From Paramyrothecium sp. XJ0827 (lineage: Eukaryota; Ascomycota; Sordariomycetes; Hypocreales; Stachybotryaceae), in contig JAJFPB010000005.1 of assembly GCA_020881915.1 (NCBI GenBank), positions 3,968,001 through 4,032,000 of the forward strand: DNA of 64,000 bases, written 5' to 3'. The notes beneath the pieces are model-generated. The model saw only the letters and a list, made by a program, of their open reading frames with translations. It was not told where the DNA came from and made no database searches. The translations under genes and the position numbers were made by a program. Each line of letters begins with the position of its first letter. Position 1 is the first letter of the stretch. Shown here in pieces: positions 36,253 through 48,081 of the stretch.

Positions 36253-36498
36253 TCACAAATCCTCTTTGCCGTTTCCTTTCCCTCCGGAATCCGGGCGCGG
36301 GCCGGGGCCACCCCCCAACTTGCCGAGAATCCACGATAGCCCAGGCACCTCCAGCTTCGCCGCAGGAGGATACTCTTTGCCATTGACATTGACCCTCGGC
36401 TTACAAGTGCACCATTGGTCTTCGGCTACACCAGAGAGCGCCTGGGGAATGTGGGAGCCGCATCCCCTCCATGACTTTTTAGCTAGATCAGTGGCCAT
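36253..36498 (-). CDS. small conserved-looking hypothetical protein, 81 aa
   Basis: A single-exon frame starts MATDLAKKSWRGCGSHIPQA and contains the paired-Cys segment DQWCTCKPRV, then NGKEYPPAAKLEVPGLSWIL and a Gly/Pro/Lys tail. The pattern W-R-G-C-G-x-H-x-P, W-C-T-C-x-P, Y-P-P resembles a family of small unannotated fungal proteins, as far as I recall. Three cysteines plus His could bind a metal, but this is inference. No signal peptide or membrane segment is visible. Codon usage is GC-rich at third positions. It lies upstream of the P450 on the same strand. Confidence 0.7.
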   Translation of the reverse strand: MATDLAKKSWRGCGSHIPQALSGVAEDQWCTCKPRVNVNGKEYPPAAKLEVPGLSWILGKLGGGPGPRPDSGGKGNGKEDL

Positions 36499-38364
36499 GC
36501 ATTAGAACAAGCCGTTGGACGAGATGCCATCAGGTAACTCTGCTCTGCTGTGCCTACTTACAACATGTCGGGCAGGTTGCGCCGAAACACATCCTTGTGA
36601 ACCGTAAGACAAATGGTATGAATGGATAGAGATGCCAGGATCTTTGTCGAGCTGACCCTTTTTGAAAGGCAAGGGTAAAAACAGAAATGTTGTGAAATCG
36701 AGAACGTCGTTTCATCTACCTCCGGTACCTGATCCTAGTCGGGCAATACAAAAGATAAGTCTCCCAGCAGGACGATAGCGCGACTGGCGCATCAGCTTCT
36801 CTGACCACCGTTGACCCCACCTACCCTATAGTGGTATAGCTTTTGGACGTCACGAGACATTCCTTGGATTAAATGTTATGAATGCTTGGACGAGCTACTT
36901 TGCAGCTCTTTCTGTGTTATATTCCACATCTCATGTGAAACGGGTGTTTCTGGTATTCTTCATGCTTTCTTCCCTTTTGCTTTGACACCTTCTCATGCAA
37001 CTTGCAGGCACACGGGGAACGACAGTGAGAGCGTCAGCCACCGGGCCGAAACTGAACGTTCTTGCGCCTCATTCATGAGACCTAAAGACCGATATTCCAC
37101 GGCAGGATACTCTAAAGACCAAGAAGTTTGTTCACTCGTCATGCTCGATGCAGAGTCTGCGGCGTTTCTGGCCAAATTGCGCCCATGCCTTGCACCGGCT
37201 CCATAACGCAGTCGGGACTTACTCATCGCACACATCTGCAATGTACAGCAATACAGCACCACAAACCGTCCAGCTCCACCAACCACTAAATATAATATCT
37301 GACGTTGAAGTCGAGGCAACATGTGATCGCTGCAGGGTCCTAGGTGGCTGTACAAACGCAGCCTACGTGGGTAAGGTAGGTGAGCATGCAGTGCCAGATT
37401 GGCAAAATAACATTTGTGGAAGAATGTCCTATCTCGACCTGCCGATGGACAAAATCATGGCAGCTGCCACGCGTGACGTCAACCCGCCTGCAAGAGATAA
37501 GACGAACCGAATGGCCCAAGGCAGCTGCATTTTACGAGCACAGAAGATGATGCTATTCATAGGATTAAACACACGAAAATGGCCTGGTGTTGAGCGGTGG
37601 TGGTGGCGCTGTGGGGGGGGTTGCAGTGCCTGCAGATGCACGGGACATTCTCGATATGCACCAGAGGCATCAAAACCGGTTCTACACACACAAGAGGCAT
37701 GCCCGCGAGGCCAGAAACGGCTTGTCGCCAAGCTAGAGATGCAGATGGCAGGATGAACCAGGCAATACAAGATGGTAAAGATGGGGATGGATATGCATAT
37801 TACCGACCAAAGACAGCTGCACTCGTCTTTTTGGGAAAATGGGGTCCTCTGGAGGAGTGACTTCGCTCCGAAGTACTGTGCGTGCCGAGCCCCAAGTGAA
37901 CTTGCCGACAGGCGAGCCAGAGCGTCAAGCTGAGGCGCCATTCGCGCATCATCTGGACTATCTGCAGGTTCCCCTGCCGCTGTACATGGGCCGCGGAAGA
38001 TGATGGAGATGGATCAGGTTGAATGACATGCGGAGTCTTATTTCAGGAAGGGGGCCGAGTACGGGACGGTACAAAGCAACTGACCTCTAGTCCACCACGA
38101 TTGGCCTGGTTTAAGGTAGTTGTTGATCCGATAGTCTTGAATCTCATCCGAACAGTGTCTGCCTTGCCAATTGGCCGCACGCAAGAAGTACCGTAAAGTG
38201 ATACGAAGATTAAGATGGGCTGGGAGTTACCGCGCGCCAAGCATTACCTTAGCAAAGCCCCATATTACACCTCGTCCATCCCGTCTCGGATCTCGAGACC
38301 TGTCACTTCACAGTAGCGGCGGTCCAATGAGCTCCCCAATTGCGGCTAGTGACGTAAGGCCCTT

Positions 38365-38412
38365 TGGGTAGGGTAGGGTACCTAAGGTACCTAAGGTAAG
38401 GTAGGGTTGGTG
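38365..38412. repeat. GGTACCTAAGGTA motif array
   Basis: Reads GGGTAGGGTAGGGTACC, then TAAGGTACCTAAGGTAAGGT, then AGGG. It is a compact direct array of the dispersed motif seen elsewhere in this window, here with overlapping GGTACC palindromes. Confidence 0.75.
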
Positions 38413-38992
38413 ATGGAAGGTGTAAGAAAAACTCCGTAAAGTGCAGTACCACCTCTTTGACACTGAGGGGTTAATCAAATTGGCGTCCACCTTGTGGCAG
38501 TACCATTTCTGGTAGGTAAGATACCTTGGCCTGGCATGTATCCAGTACCTACATTTAGCTCTGTTTTAGCTGCCAATTTGGGGGCCGTTCCCAATCGGCT
38601 TCGATGGGCAATACCCTTGCTAGCCCGAAAGGTGCAGCACAGAGTACTGGTAACCTTCTCAGCTTCCACACTGGGATGGGGTTTCAAAGTGAGTAATGCA
38701 CAGGACCGTAGCTTACAGTACCTTCCTTGCTTCAGGTTTGCTTGCGTGCCCAAAGCACAGCATCTCCTTTGTCTCTCCTTCTTCGGATTACTCTGTCCCC
38801 TTCGTCCTGGCCTTGCCTGCCACTCCACTGGCAGATGAGGCATGGGCCCCGGGTTGTGTCTTGTTGGAAAATGGACCGACAAAGTCCACTAGAGCCAACA
38901 GGTTTTAGCCATTCCAGCTCTATGCAACCCACTATGTACAGCTGGACCTCATGGTTCAAGGGCAGCTGGATTGTGGACTCGAACGCTGCTAG

Positions 38993-39048
38993 CTGGATGG
39001 ATGGATGGTTGGTTGGCTGGCTGGCTGGCTGGCCGGCTGACTGGCTGA
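38993..39048. repeat. TGGA/TGGT/TGGC tetranucleotide microsatellite
   Basis: Tandem TGGA units pass into TGGT and then TGGC units, ending in GGCTGACTGGCTGATG. Directly visible and intergenic. Confidence 0.9.
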
Positions 39049-39118
39049 TGTGACGCTGCTGGACTCGTCGAATACTTGCCCACTCGGTGGAAACCCGTCC
39101 TCATCACTCTGCATAGGC

Positions 39119-39168
39119 CGGTAAGGTACTATGGTAACGAAGGTAGGTAATGTAAGGTAAGGTAGATT
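39119..39168. repeat. AAGGTA/AGGTAGG motif cluster
   Basis: Contains GGTAAGGTACTATGGTAACG and, further on, AAGGTAGGTAATGTAAGGTA. Same dispersed family as at 38365. Confidence 0.7.
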
Positions 39169-40014
39169 GGGGTCAGCGCGTGGCCGATCAATCCTGTCGT
39201 TCCGGCCACCACCACGGCCTTGCACGCCTCTTTGCCCTCAAACACTCCGGATCTCGTCCTTTCTTTCTTTCCTCCCTCTTCCTTCCATTCCATCCAATAA
39301 CGCCGAACGACAACAACCACAGCGACCACGTCGACCACGGGCGACCGCGGTCCATTATCCAGCCTGTCCATTTCGCGACAGGCCGCGTCGCGCCGTGTCA
39401 ATCCACTACTAAGACACCAGAGCTTTGAGTGATATCCCGGATGGAACCTTGACCTTTGGACAAACTCTAGGCTCGCCTCCAATCTTGTCAGCCTCAGCCA
39501 GATGATGAGCATCTTCAGCAGCAAGCAGCACCAGCACCAGCAGAAAACACAGCCCCCCCCTTTAGATCAGCGTGAAGGGCCCCGTACCTCAACCAGACGG
39601 AACCCCATCTACAAGCAGTCGAGGTACCCTACCTCACCTGAGCTTGAGCCCCTCCTGGCAGACTCCCCTTGGCCTCTGCCTGCAGCAGCTCGTACTAGCT
39701 GCTGAAGGAAGCCTCTAGCCTGTTGATTCGGGTAGAGGGTACTTGCAAGCCTGCGGGCGAGGGGTGACAATCCGCAGCTTACGGGCTGGTACCTCCCTAC
39801 CTCCCCGGTAATTAAGGTGGCCCCCAGCACCAAGTCAGCCAGCCAACCTGAGCTCAGGAACGGTTGGAGTAAAAGAGGAGCAAGCAGGAGGAGCGACGAC
39901 AGGAATAGAAAAAAAAAAAAAGGGGACCATTCCTGGACACCACTGACAGCAAAGCTCACCTACCTCACGGTACCTCATTAGGCGGGAGCAGGCACGGCAA
40001 CACAAACATTGATA

Positions 40015-43000
40015 ATGCCGGGCTTCGGACGTCTCACCAGGAGCAATAACCGTCCTCACCCCGCCCTCGTCGAGCAGGTGGCCGCAGGACCGTCGCCATC
40101 AACACCCGCTACTGGGACCGTCTCCGCCGCCGCCGCCGCCGGCACCACTGGTACTACTGCTGCTACTGACGGTCAGGGTGAAGTGTCCACCACCGGTACT
40201 GCTGCTAGCACCAGTAAGTCAAACCCTCTTTCAGCCTTGTCGGCCACGGCCAGCGCACCGCCTGGGCCACAACAACCACCACCACCCTTGGCCGCATCCT
40301 CTGCTAGCGAGTCTTCCTCCGACTTGCGACAAGGCCCGCTTCCACCAGCACTGCACCAGCAGGGTCAAGGAGCGCAGGGACCACTGCCACCGCAACCACA
40401 GCATCAACAGCGCCGCAATCCATTGGAGCAGCTTCACCAGAGTCTTTCGGCCCAGGAGAGGGAGCAGGCTCAATCGCAATCGCAGTCGCAATCGCAACTG
40501 CAGCGGCTGCCCGAGCAACAATTTCCGTTGCGGACTCACGGCCCAGACGCTGCTGGCGAGATCCCTCAGCCAGCGCTGCAGCCACGGTCCTTCTCTTCTC
40601 TGGACAATCGACGGGATTACTCCGACCACGCTGACACGGACACTCCTGTGAGCCACAACCAGGGTCACCGCTACAGTGCCATCTTTCCACAACATATTCC
40701 TTCCCAGCATCAGCATCAGCATCAGCCTCAGCAGCAGCAGCAGCATTCCCACCATCATTCGCACTCGCAGAGCTACGGCTTTGGGTCGAGCTCCGTCGAC
40801 GACTTGCACGGCGCGCCCAGGTACCAGCACTCCGCCGTCACGCCGGCGCCAGCGCCAGCCCCTCCCCCCGCCCAGGAGAAGCGTTCCACACGCAGGCTGA
40901 TCAAAGGTATCTTTTCGGGGTCTAGCAGCCGTAGTAGTGCCCAGGACCATACCCACCAGAACCAACACCACCATACGCCGCACCACCACCACCACCCGCA
41001 ACAACAACAACCACCATCACAACAGCATCCCGGCCGCAACAACACGGCCCAGGACACGCAGCCGACCTCTGAACACCGAAACGTCCTCACCCGCAGATCA
41101 TCCAAAAGGGCGAGCAATACACCCGCTGTCACGACAAATTTCTCGCACCCGACCTCCCCCCGCAGCGACTGGCCTCCGCAGGGCTCGGGCACCTACCATC
41201 CACAGGACTCACCACTTCGAGGCGTCGGCGAGGTAGACGAATATCAATACTCTGACCACGACCTGACCCTCCAGCACCAGCAGCAATTACAGACTCCCCC
41301 ACACGCGGAAACACCAACCCCTGCGAACACCACAATTCGACAGGTCCCGGGCGACACAGAGGCATCTCCGTACGACGACGCAGCCTACCATCAGCTTCAG
41401 CTTCAGCATCAACAACAGCAGCCTCTACCCCACCAACTCACACAGCCAGCGTCGCTCCGTCAAGCGCAACAGCTGCAACCACACCAGTACCAGCTCACCC
41501 CACATAGCACCTCTCACCAACAAGTACCGTCGCTAGAGGTGCAGCACGAGGACCAGATTGACCGACACTCCAACCACGAAGAGCTTGCCTACGGTGAAGG
41601 CTATAGTCTATACTCTCATCAACATCAATCCAACGCATCATTGCAAAGATACAATTTACCAGGTGACGGACTGACGAACATCTCAGCCACGACAGACGAA
41701 TTGTTCCCTGCTTCGCGACAGTATAGCTCTGAATCCGTCTCGCAAGCTTCGCATGAATCACCGTCGCCCGATTCAGATCAACGATCCAATAACCAACCAT
41801 CCCCAGCTGTCAGCTACGCAGCTTTACAGCCCCAAGACTTTGTGCGAGCACCTTCTCCTGGGACTTCTCTACAGGCCGGCCAACAACACCAGCAATCTGT
41901 GATGGCACCGCCTGGAGGAGGACAACAACAAACCATACGCCGAACCCAAGGACAAACCCAAGCGCAAGCCCAGTCTCAAGCACAATCGCAAACGCAGGCC
42001 CAAGCCCAAGAAGCCGAGAGAATCCTACGCGGAATTGAACCACCTGCCGGACCCCCACCGTACCGCAACAGCGGTGCATCTATGAACGCTAGCATGAGCC
42101 CACTCCCGCCACCACCCAGCCAAGGAGCTGGGAGCGCCCAGGCTCCCCCATTCCGGCCGGAGCGTACCTTCGAAGGGCCAAGTGCGGAGCAAGGCCGGGA
42201 CAGCCCCCAACCTTCCAACCCTGACCAGAGCGCTAGTGAAGGCGACAAGGCATTTAAAGATCTCCGTAAGTACTTTCTTTGGTGAGCCTTTTGTACGAGA
42301 GAGAATTATGCTCATCCATTCTTACAGTCACCAAGTACAAGAACGTGAAGAGACTGTATTTCGACGGCAAGTCACAGATAGAAGGACTGTCTGGCCAGGT
42401 GGAACAGCTACAGAATGCCGTAGCAAACCAACGCATGTCGCAGTCGCGCACCGCGCTTGATGACAACGAGTATTCTACGAGGTTCAACAGACTCAATGGA
42501 GCCATCAACAACCTGTCCTTCAACATCCGGAAAGATTGGCGAACTGTACCCCAATGGCTCGAGAAGTTTGTCAGTGCCGAAGCATTGAAGACGGGCAAGC
42601 AGGAGATGACGGCAGTGGGCCGTGCTGTCATTACGAGGTGGCTTGTGGAAGAGGTGTTCAACAAGTGTTTCCACCCTGGCCTGGAACCGGCACTGAGCGC
42701 GCAGCTGAAAGAGATCGAGCTGAGCATACGTGGCAACGCGTACAACATGCAGAGCCAGGAAGAGTACGATGCTCTGACGACGAGGATTGTCAACTGGAGA
42801 ATGGCGACGTTGGATGGCCTGCAGCGGAGGCTAAACTCTTCAGCAACAGGAGAGAACCGCAACATGTTTACGACCAGATCGACAGCGACACTGACTGCTT
42901 GCCTCTATCAATACTTGACGAACCCGCCTCCACCGGGCGTGGAAGGCAGCACGTCCATGATTGTGGAGCTTGCGGTGGGCATTGCGGCCAACTTACCCCT

Positions 43001-43358
43001 AGAGTCCCGCGACGTGGCCATTATGTACCCGCTGCCGGGCGATCCTGTGCAACCGCACTTGATGGAGGTGGAAAAGACGGGTCTACCGACGTTGGAGGCT
43101 CACCGAGCAGACGGCGACCTAGACGTGGACGATGAACTGGACAAGGATCGCGGCACCAAGGCCCGGATTGACAAGGCCAGGGTGAACGCGCTAGGGACCA
43201 TAGGCGGGCAGACCGTGAGAAAGGGCAGTGTCACGGGCGACCTGGACACGGGAGCAGGATTGGGGAAGGATTCGGGAATAGTGCGATTCGCAGGATTCAT
43301 GGCTCTTGAAGTCAGGGGCCGTCAAGTGCTGATGAAGGCACCCATCTGGACGCTGTAG
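40015..43358 (+). CDS. Gln/His-rich protein with a conserved-looking C-terminal domain, function unknown
   Basis: Exon 1 is 40015-42265 and exon 2 is 42328-43358, giving 1093 aa. Residues 1-750 are low complexity: Ala/Thr/Gly runs, then Gln- and His-rich tracts including poly-Gln near 40725-40742 and a His run near 40975-40998. One ordered-looking basic island, KRSTRRLIKGIFSG, sits at about residue 289. The last 340 residues look folded and mostly helical: LTKYKNVKRLYFDGKSQIEG, a likely coiled coil, NIRKDWRTVPQWLEKFV, and AVGRAVITRWLVEEVFNKCF. The domain pattern suggests a scaffold or regulator with a disordered prion-like arm, but I do not recognise the family and assign no function. The first two codons of the open frame are not ATG; the first ATG (40015) is used. 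Confidence 0.8.
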
Positions 43359-44738
43359 ATGTGCAGTGGCTTGATCATACAGCGGAGGCACGAGAGGCGC
43401 GTAACCAGCCCGCGAACTGGGTCGAGGCTGTTGGCGCTGTCGATAGAGTTCGAGGGTTCACTGGGCGTAGTGTGACAATATCACCCATGGTCTGCAACCA
43501 TAACGTCAAGTAATACGGGGGATAGAGACGAGGGTAGGGGGCGGTTTGGGCCACCAGGACATGTTGTGGCTGGGGCTGATAGAGGGAGATGGAGAGGTTC
43601 GCGAGAGGGGAGGCTATGTGGATGTTCAATGTGGCTGTTCCGCATCTAGTAACTAGCATCGCAGACATCTTGACGAAGCAACGGATTTGATGACTACCTT
43701 ACCTTACGAAACGGGAAGCGAGGAGTTAGTTCATTGCATGGGAGCCTCCGTGACGTGGACCACCAAGGCCAGGGAGGACCAACAAGAAATCCACCTAGAA
43801 GAATGCCCCGAATGTAGGTACGTCAGGGAGCTAAGGCACCTACTTACCTTTCCAGGGGCAAGTAAGGTAAGGTATGCTGTAATTCGGTGATATTGGAGCA
43901 ATGCAGTAGCGATCATTGGCTCGCATCTTGAATCAGGTGAGGTAGCACCTCGGCAAATCAAGAAAGAGTCACGAAGCACCCCAACAAGGCTAACAAGGTG
44001 ATGAGGGATGAGTCGCGCTCGCTGCAGGGACAAGAGCCAATATGCGATGCACAATGGGAATCAAAAAAAAAAAAGGTGGCGAGGCAAATGCCATGCGCCT
44101 TGAGTCACAGTTGGATCCCACCCCGCCTTACAGGGGACTGTGCCTCGCCTCTAGCTGAGACGCAGAGGAGGGGGTTAGGGAGCTTAGACTATACCAGGAG
44201 CTGCTGATGAGCAACGATGACTCTTCGCCCGTCGGCAGGTCTGCCAGTGGGGTATGGCACCAGTAGAGGCATCGAAGCGCCCCGCCGGGAGCGCTAAGGG
44301 AGGGCCTGAGGGGTGGGCCTTAGCAGGAAAGGGCTGTGGCCTGTACAGAGGAACTTACAGAGGCGAGAGCTCTTTAAAAACTGCGGCGCTACGCCCGCTA
44401 GGTTCGCAAGGGAACCTTCCAACCACTCACTACCCCTCGTTTAACGGCCTGTCCACGTCCATTAGCAATCGAGCAACTCAAGGAGGGGCGGGAAAAATTT
44501 CTTTGCGATACCCAGAATCCCCCCCCATCGCACGCTTTAATCACCGTACGCCTACTTTTTCTCTTCTTTGATAACCGCGACCTTGTCCACCACCACCACC
44601 ACCACCACCACCACCACCACCACCACCCAAGGCGAAGCTCACACGATACCTTCGCTGCACTCCCCCCACCGACGACCTCTCACCACAGACATCCTGTCTC
44701 AACACGACTCTCTCGTCTCGTACCAACACAATTCAGCC
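43359..44738. other. intergenic region and eIF6 leader
   Basis: No supported gene in 1.4 kb. It contains AAGGTA-type motifs at about 43697-43710 and 43815-43875, an A-run at about 44063-44074 and the ACC microsatellite just before eIF6. The frame at 44254-44571 has no recognisable domain. Confidence 0.45.
44586..44628. repeat. CAC/ACC trinucleotide repeat in the eIF6 5' leader
   Basis: About 13-14 uninterrupted CAC units lie roughly 110 bp before the eIF6 start codon. If transcribed they would form an unstructured leader. Repeat-length variation between isolates is likely. Confidence 0.85.
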
Positions 44739-45759
44739 ATGGCGGTCCGCGCACAGTTTGAGAACTCCAACGAGTATGTTCCGATCTGCCCTTCCCCCGC
44801 CCCCACCATCCATCATCGTCGGCTGCAGTCGTGCTTCGTTGCCCATGTGTTTCCCCCCCTCTCTTTCGGTGCTTTCCTCTATGGAAACGCAGCTTTCCCG
44901 GAGTTCTCTTCTTCTCAATGCTGAGTGTTTACTCTTTGGAATTGGCTGACATGATTTGCGTCACAGGGTTGGAGTGTTTTCCACTCTCACCAACTCGTAT
45001 GCTCTCGTCGCCCTCGGCGCCAGCGAGAACTTCTACAGGTTTGTCCACCACCCTCCGCTCCCGAGGGCCATTTCGCCAGAGGAGGGAGAAGAAAAGAACA
45101 AAAGCTAACAGCGAATACCTTCCAGTGTCTTCGAAGCTGAGCTTCAAGACATCATCCCCACCGTAAGGACCACCATTGCCGGCACGCGCATCATCGGCCG
45201 CCTCACCGCCGGTAACCGCAAGGGCCTGCTCGTGCCCACCACGACCACAGACCAGGAGCTGCAGCACTTGCGCAACTCGTTGCCCGACTCGGTACGCATC
45301 CAGCGCATCGAGGAGCGCCTGTCCGCCCTCGGCAACGTCATCGTCACAAACGACCACATCGCTCTCATCCACCCGGACCTCGAGCGCGAGACAGAGGAGA
45401 TCATCGCTGATGTCCTCGGAGTCGAGGTCTTCCGCCAGACCGTGGCCGACAACGTACTCGTCGGCAGCTACATGAGCCTGTCCAACCAGGGAGGCCTGGT
45501 TCACCCCAAGACGAGCATCCAGGACCAGGACGAGCTGTCCAGCCTGCTGCAGGTGCCCCTGGTCGCCGGTAGCGTCAACCGCGGCAGCAACGTCGTCGGC
45601 GCCGGCATGGTCGTCAACGACTGGCTCGCCGTGACCGGTCTCGACACCACCGCCACCGAGCTGAGCGTCATCGAGAGCGTCTTCAGGCTAGGCGAGGGCC
45701 TGGGCCCCAGCAACATCAACACGAGCATGAAGGACACCATGGTGGAGAGCTTCTACTAA
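44739..45759 (+). CDS. tif6: translation initiation factor eIF6 (60S anti-association factor)
   Basis: Exons 44739-44773, 44967-45038 and 45126-45759 give 246 aa, the exact family size. eIF6/Tif6 binds uL14 on the pre-60S particle in nucleolus and cytoplasm, prevents premature joining with 40S, and is needed for 60S biogenesis. The pseudo-fivefold beta-alpha propeller repeats are visible: [78 protein letters not shown] and [19 protein letters not shown]. The first exon is only 35 nt, and the first intron ends in CACAG before GGTTGG. The 5' leader carries the CAC repeat. The gene lies about 900 bp before a methyltransferase gene on the same strand. Confidence 0.97.
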
Positions 45760-46649
45760 GCCCGAGGAACAAAACCCACAAGGACAGAAGAAAAAAAAAC
45801 CCTTCATTTCCTTCCTCTTGTTTCAGAAGCCACAAGGCTTTTAATCTTGGGTGTTGGCGACTTTTGTGTGTTTGATTTGGCCAGGTTCTAGCATGGGATG
45901 AGGCGTTCTATCTATATATTCTACATCAACGGCTGGATGGGGTTCGACTCGGTGTCGTCGGCGGTTTGTGAATGGACAGAAGAATGGGTGTTTTTGCTCT
46001 GCGGAAACAGGGAATCAGGTTGTTCCTTGTTCGGATACATAACGCCCACGTCACTCTGCTTCATGCACTATCTCGGGTTTTTTGTTTTTTTTGTTTTCGT
46101 GTATAAATGTCAAATACCCGAGCTTGAGAAGTAGAATTTGAGAAGAGCTCAAAGCTTCGAAATGCGAGCTTGGGAGCTTGATGATGACGATGACAACCAC
46201 TGAGCATTCCTCCATTGCAGGGGACCGTGACGGCCTTTTAAATATGTTGGCTTTTGGGCAGCCGCCATTGTGTAAATTAGCTCTGAAAAGAGAAATACTA
46301 GTTGAGCATCTGAGACGCACGGGCATGTGTTCTCACGTATCAGTCAATATTCTGCTGCTTTTGGTGGCCGCATGAGATCTGATGAAGATTGTGGTCTCGA
46401 CCCCTCCATGGACGCCAGCCTCACCGCTTGCCTGATCGGGGACCGCGGACCCTTCACCCCACCATGGCGCTGGGCAAAAAGCGATTCACTTACACCAACC
46501 CGTTGTTCGAGCGATCTATCTACCCGTTCGGTTTGTTTGGACAGAGGCCACGAGAAAGGGCTTCCTTACGTCCGACGACCAAACAAGCGTAAATCTCCCA
46601 GAAGCAGTCAGCCTTCGCCTTTGTTTCTTTCACAAGCCGTCTCGCAGCA
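45760..46649. other. intergenic region between eIF6 and the EFM4-like gene
   Basis: Holds the eIF6 3' end (AAAAAAAAACCC near 45790) and the promoter of the next gene. No supported coding frame was found. Confidence 0.45.
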
Positions 46650-47647
46650 ATGGCCGCAGACAGACCGGCGCACCTCGAGCCCTCGGAGCTCGGGACCAGG
46701 GAATAGTAAGTTTCTTGGGAACACCACCAAAGCAAATCCCCCTCCCGGGGGCCATCTCTAGCGAGATGTTTGCCTGTCCCAATCCGATAAAACGTACCTT
46801 TGCCTGACCGCTCTTCTCTCCTCCCCCGAAATAAAGCTGGGACAAGCTCTACACCACCGAACTCTCCAACCATGCCTCCGACCCCTCCGACATTGGCACC
46901 TGCTGGTTCGACGACTCGGACGCCGAAGCCAAGGTCGTCCAGCTGCTCTCCGACCTCGCCGACCCGGACTCTTCCTCCTCGGGCGCCGCCCTCGAGACGA
47001 CGCCCGCCGCGGCCGGCGTGGACCTCTCGAAAGCCACAACCACCTTCCTTGACCTGGGCTGCGGCAACGGCTCCCTGCTCCTCGCCCTGCGCGACGACGG
47101 CTGGGCGGGCCGCATGCTGGGTGTCGACTACAGCGCGCAGAGCGTCGCGCTGGCCAGGCAGGTCGCCTCCCAGCGGCAACAGGACGCCGAGGAGGGCGAG
47201 GACGAGGACGAGGACGAAGCCTCGGGTGAGCTGCCCCCCGTGGACTTCAGGGAGTGGGACGTCGTCGCGGCCCCGCTGTCCGACGCCCTCGACAACGGCC
47301 CCGCCGATGACGGCGAAGACGTCCGCCGGCCCCGCGAGTGGGACGTCGTCCTCGACAAGGGGACCTTTGACGCCATCAGCCTGAGCGACGAGACCGACGC
47401 CCAGGGCCGCCGGCTGTGCGAGGCCTACCGCGACCGCGTCTGGCAGCTCGTCCGGCCTGCGGGCGGCCTCTTCGTCATCACCAGCTGCAACTGGACCGAG
47501 GCCGAGCTGCGCCGCTGGTTCGAGGGCGTCGGCGGTGGGGCGGCCTCGGACGGGCTCCAGGTCGCCGCGAGGGTGCAGTACAGGACCTTGAGCTTTGGCG
47601 GCGTCAAGGGGCAGACCATTAGCACGCTTTGCTTTCGCCGACCCTAA
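46650..47647 (+). CDS. protein-lysine N-methyltransferase, EFM4/See1-like
   Basis: Exon 1 is 46650-46705, exon 2 is 46837-47647, giving 288 aa. This seven-beta-strand methyltransferase family modifies a lysine of translation elongation factor eEF1A. The N-terminus MAADRPAHLEPSELGTREYW, with 'YTTELSNHASDPSDIGTCWF' next, is the typical EFM4 entry segment. SAM motif I is LDLGCGNGSLLLAL (about residue 90). The post-motif acidic residue sits in GVDYSAQSVALAR, and the family signature is DVVLDKGTFDAISLS. Strand 5 is GGLFVITSCNWTEAELRRWF. A Glu/Asp-rich insertion (EEGEDEDEDE) lies between motif I and the signature. The intron acceptor is AAAG rather than C/TAG. Identification as EFM4 rests on the signature; the substrate was not tested. 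Confidence 0.9.
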
Positions 47648-48081
47648 ACCGAATAAAAATGATTATTGTGAACCACCTCTCTGGCTCAAGTCGAGGCCAA
47701 GTTACCTCCGACGAAGGAGGCGATTCGCTGTGTGTGTATCGACCTTCCGCGTTTGACTTTGGCAGGCCTCTCATCGAGGCATCGTAAAGCAGAGCTCCGT
47801 CCGTATCTGAAACCGTGTAAGCCGAGACTGTCATTCACAAATGATTATGCTCTAATGCTGCTGAATTTGCCCACGAATTTGAACACGAACCCTCACAACT
47901 CTTGCCTCCACGGCGTACCTCGACTGCAACTTAAAACGTCTCATTCATGGGTCTATACTTGAAAAATCTGCATTGAACTTGGGGAAAGAGCGTCGCTCTC
48001 CTAGCACAGGTGGAAGCCCAGGGGCGATAATACATAAGATGGGTATGGCAACCAGGAATTGCTTCATTACGTCTTTCTCAT
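47648..48081. terminator. convergent 3' flank between the EFM4-like gene and PP2A-A
   Basis: About 430 bp with both 3' ends. An AATAAAA signal occurs at about 47652-47658 just after the EFM4-like stop and may serve in polyadenylation. No gene was seen. Confidence 0.5.

Larger units (their letters stand above)
36499..40014. other. long intergenic region with dense short motifs
   Basis: About 3.5 kb without a convincing gene; the frame at 37148-37756 (+) is low in coding character. From about 38360 to 39990 the DNA is rich in AAGGTA/GGTACCT motifs, a TGGN microsatellite and pyrimidine runs. The final part should be the promoter and leader of the Gln/His-rich gene. It includes a 67-codon upstream frame (39502-39705) and an A-run at about 39909-39920. 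Confidence 0.45.

Noticed and set aside
37148..37756. 202-codon plus frame in intergenic DNA
   Set aside because: Composition unlike protein (Cys/Trp/Met scattered), no domain, and an overlapping frame of similar length on the other strand.
38360..38412. GGGTAGGGTAGGG suspected as telomere-like repeat
   Set aside because: The unit is not the fungal TTAGGG repeat and passes straight into the AAGGTA/GGTACC motif family; it is also internal to housekeeping DNA.
38950..39050. GGACTCGAACGC resembling a tRNA B box on the minus strand
   Set aside because: The T-arm does not pair and no A box or acceptor stem is found; the match comes next to the TGGN microsatellite.
45935..45960. GGTTCGACTCGG resembling a tRNA B box
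   Set aside because: No matching A box, anticodon stem or acceptor stem at the expected distance; it lies in the eIF6 3' flank.
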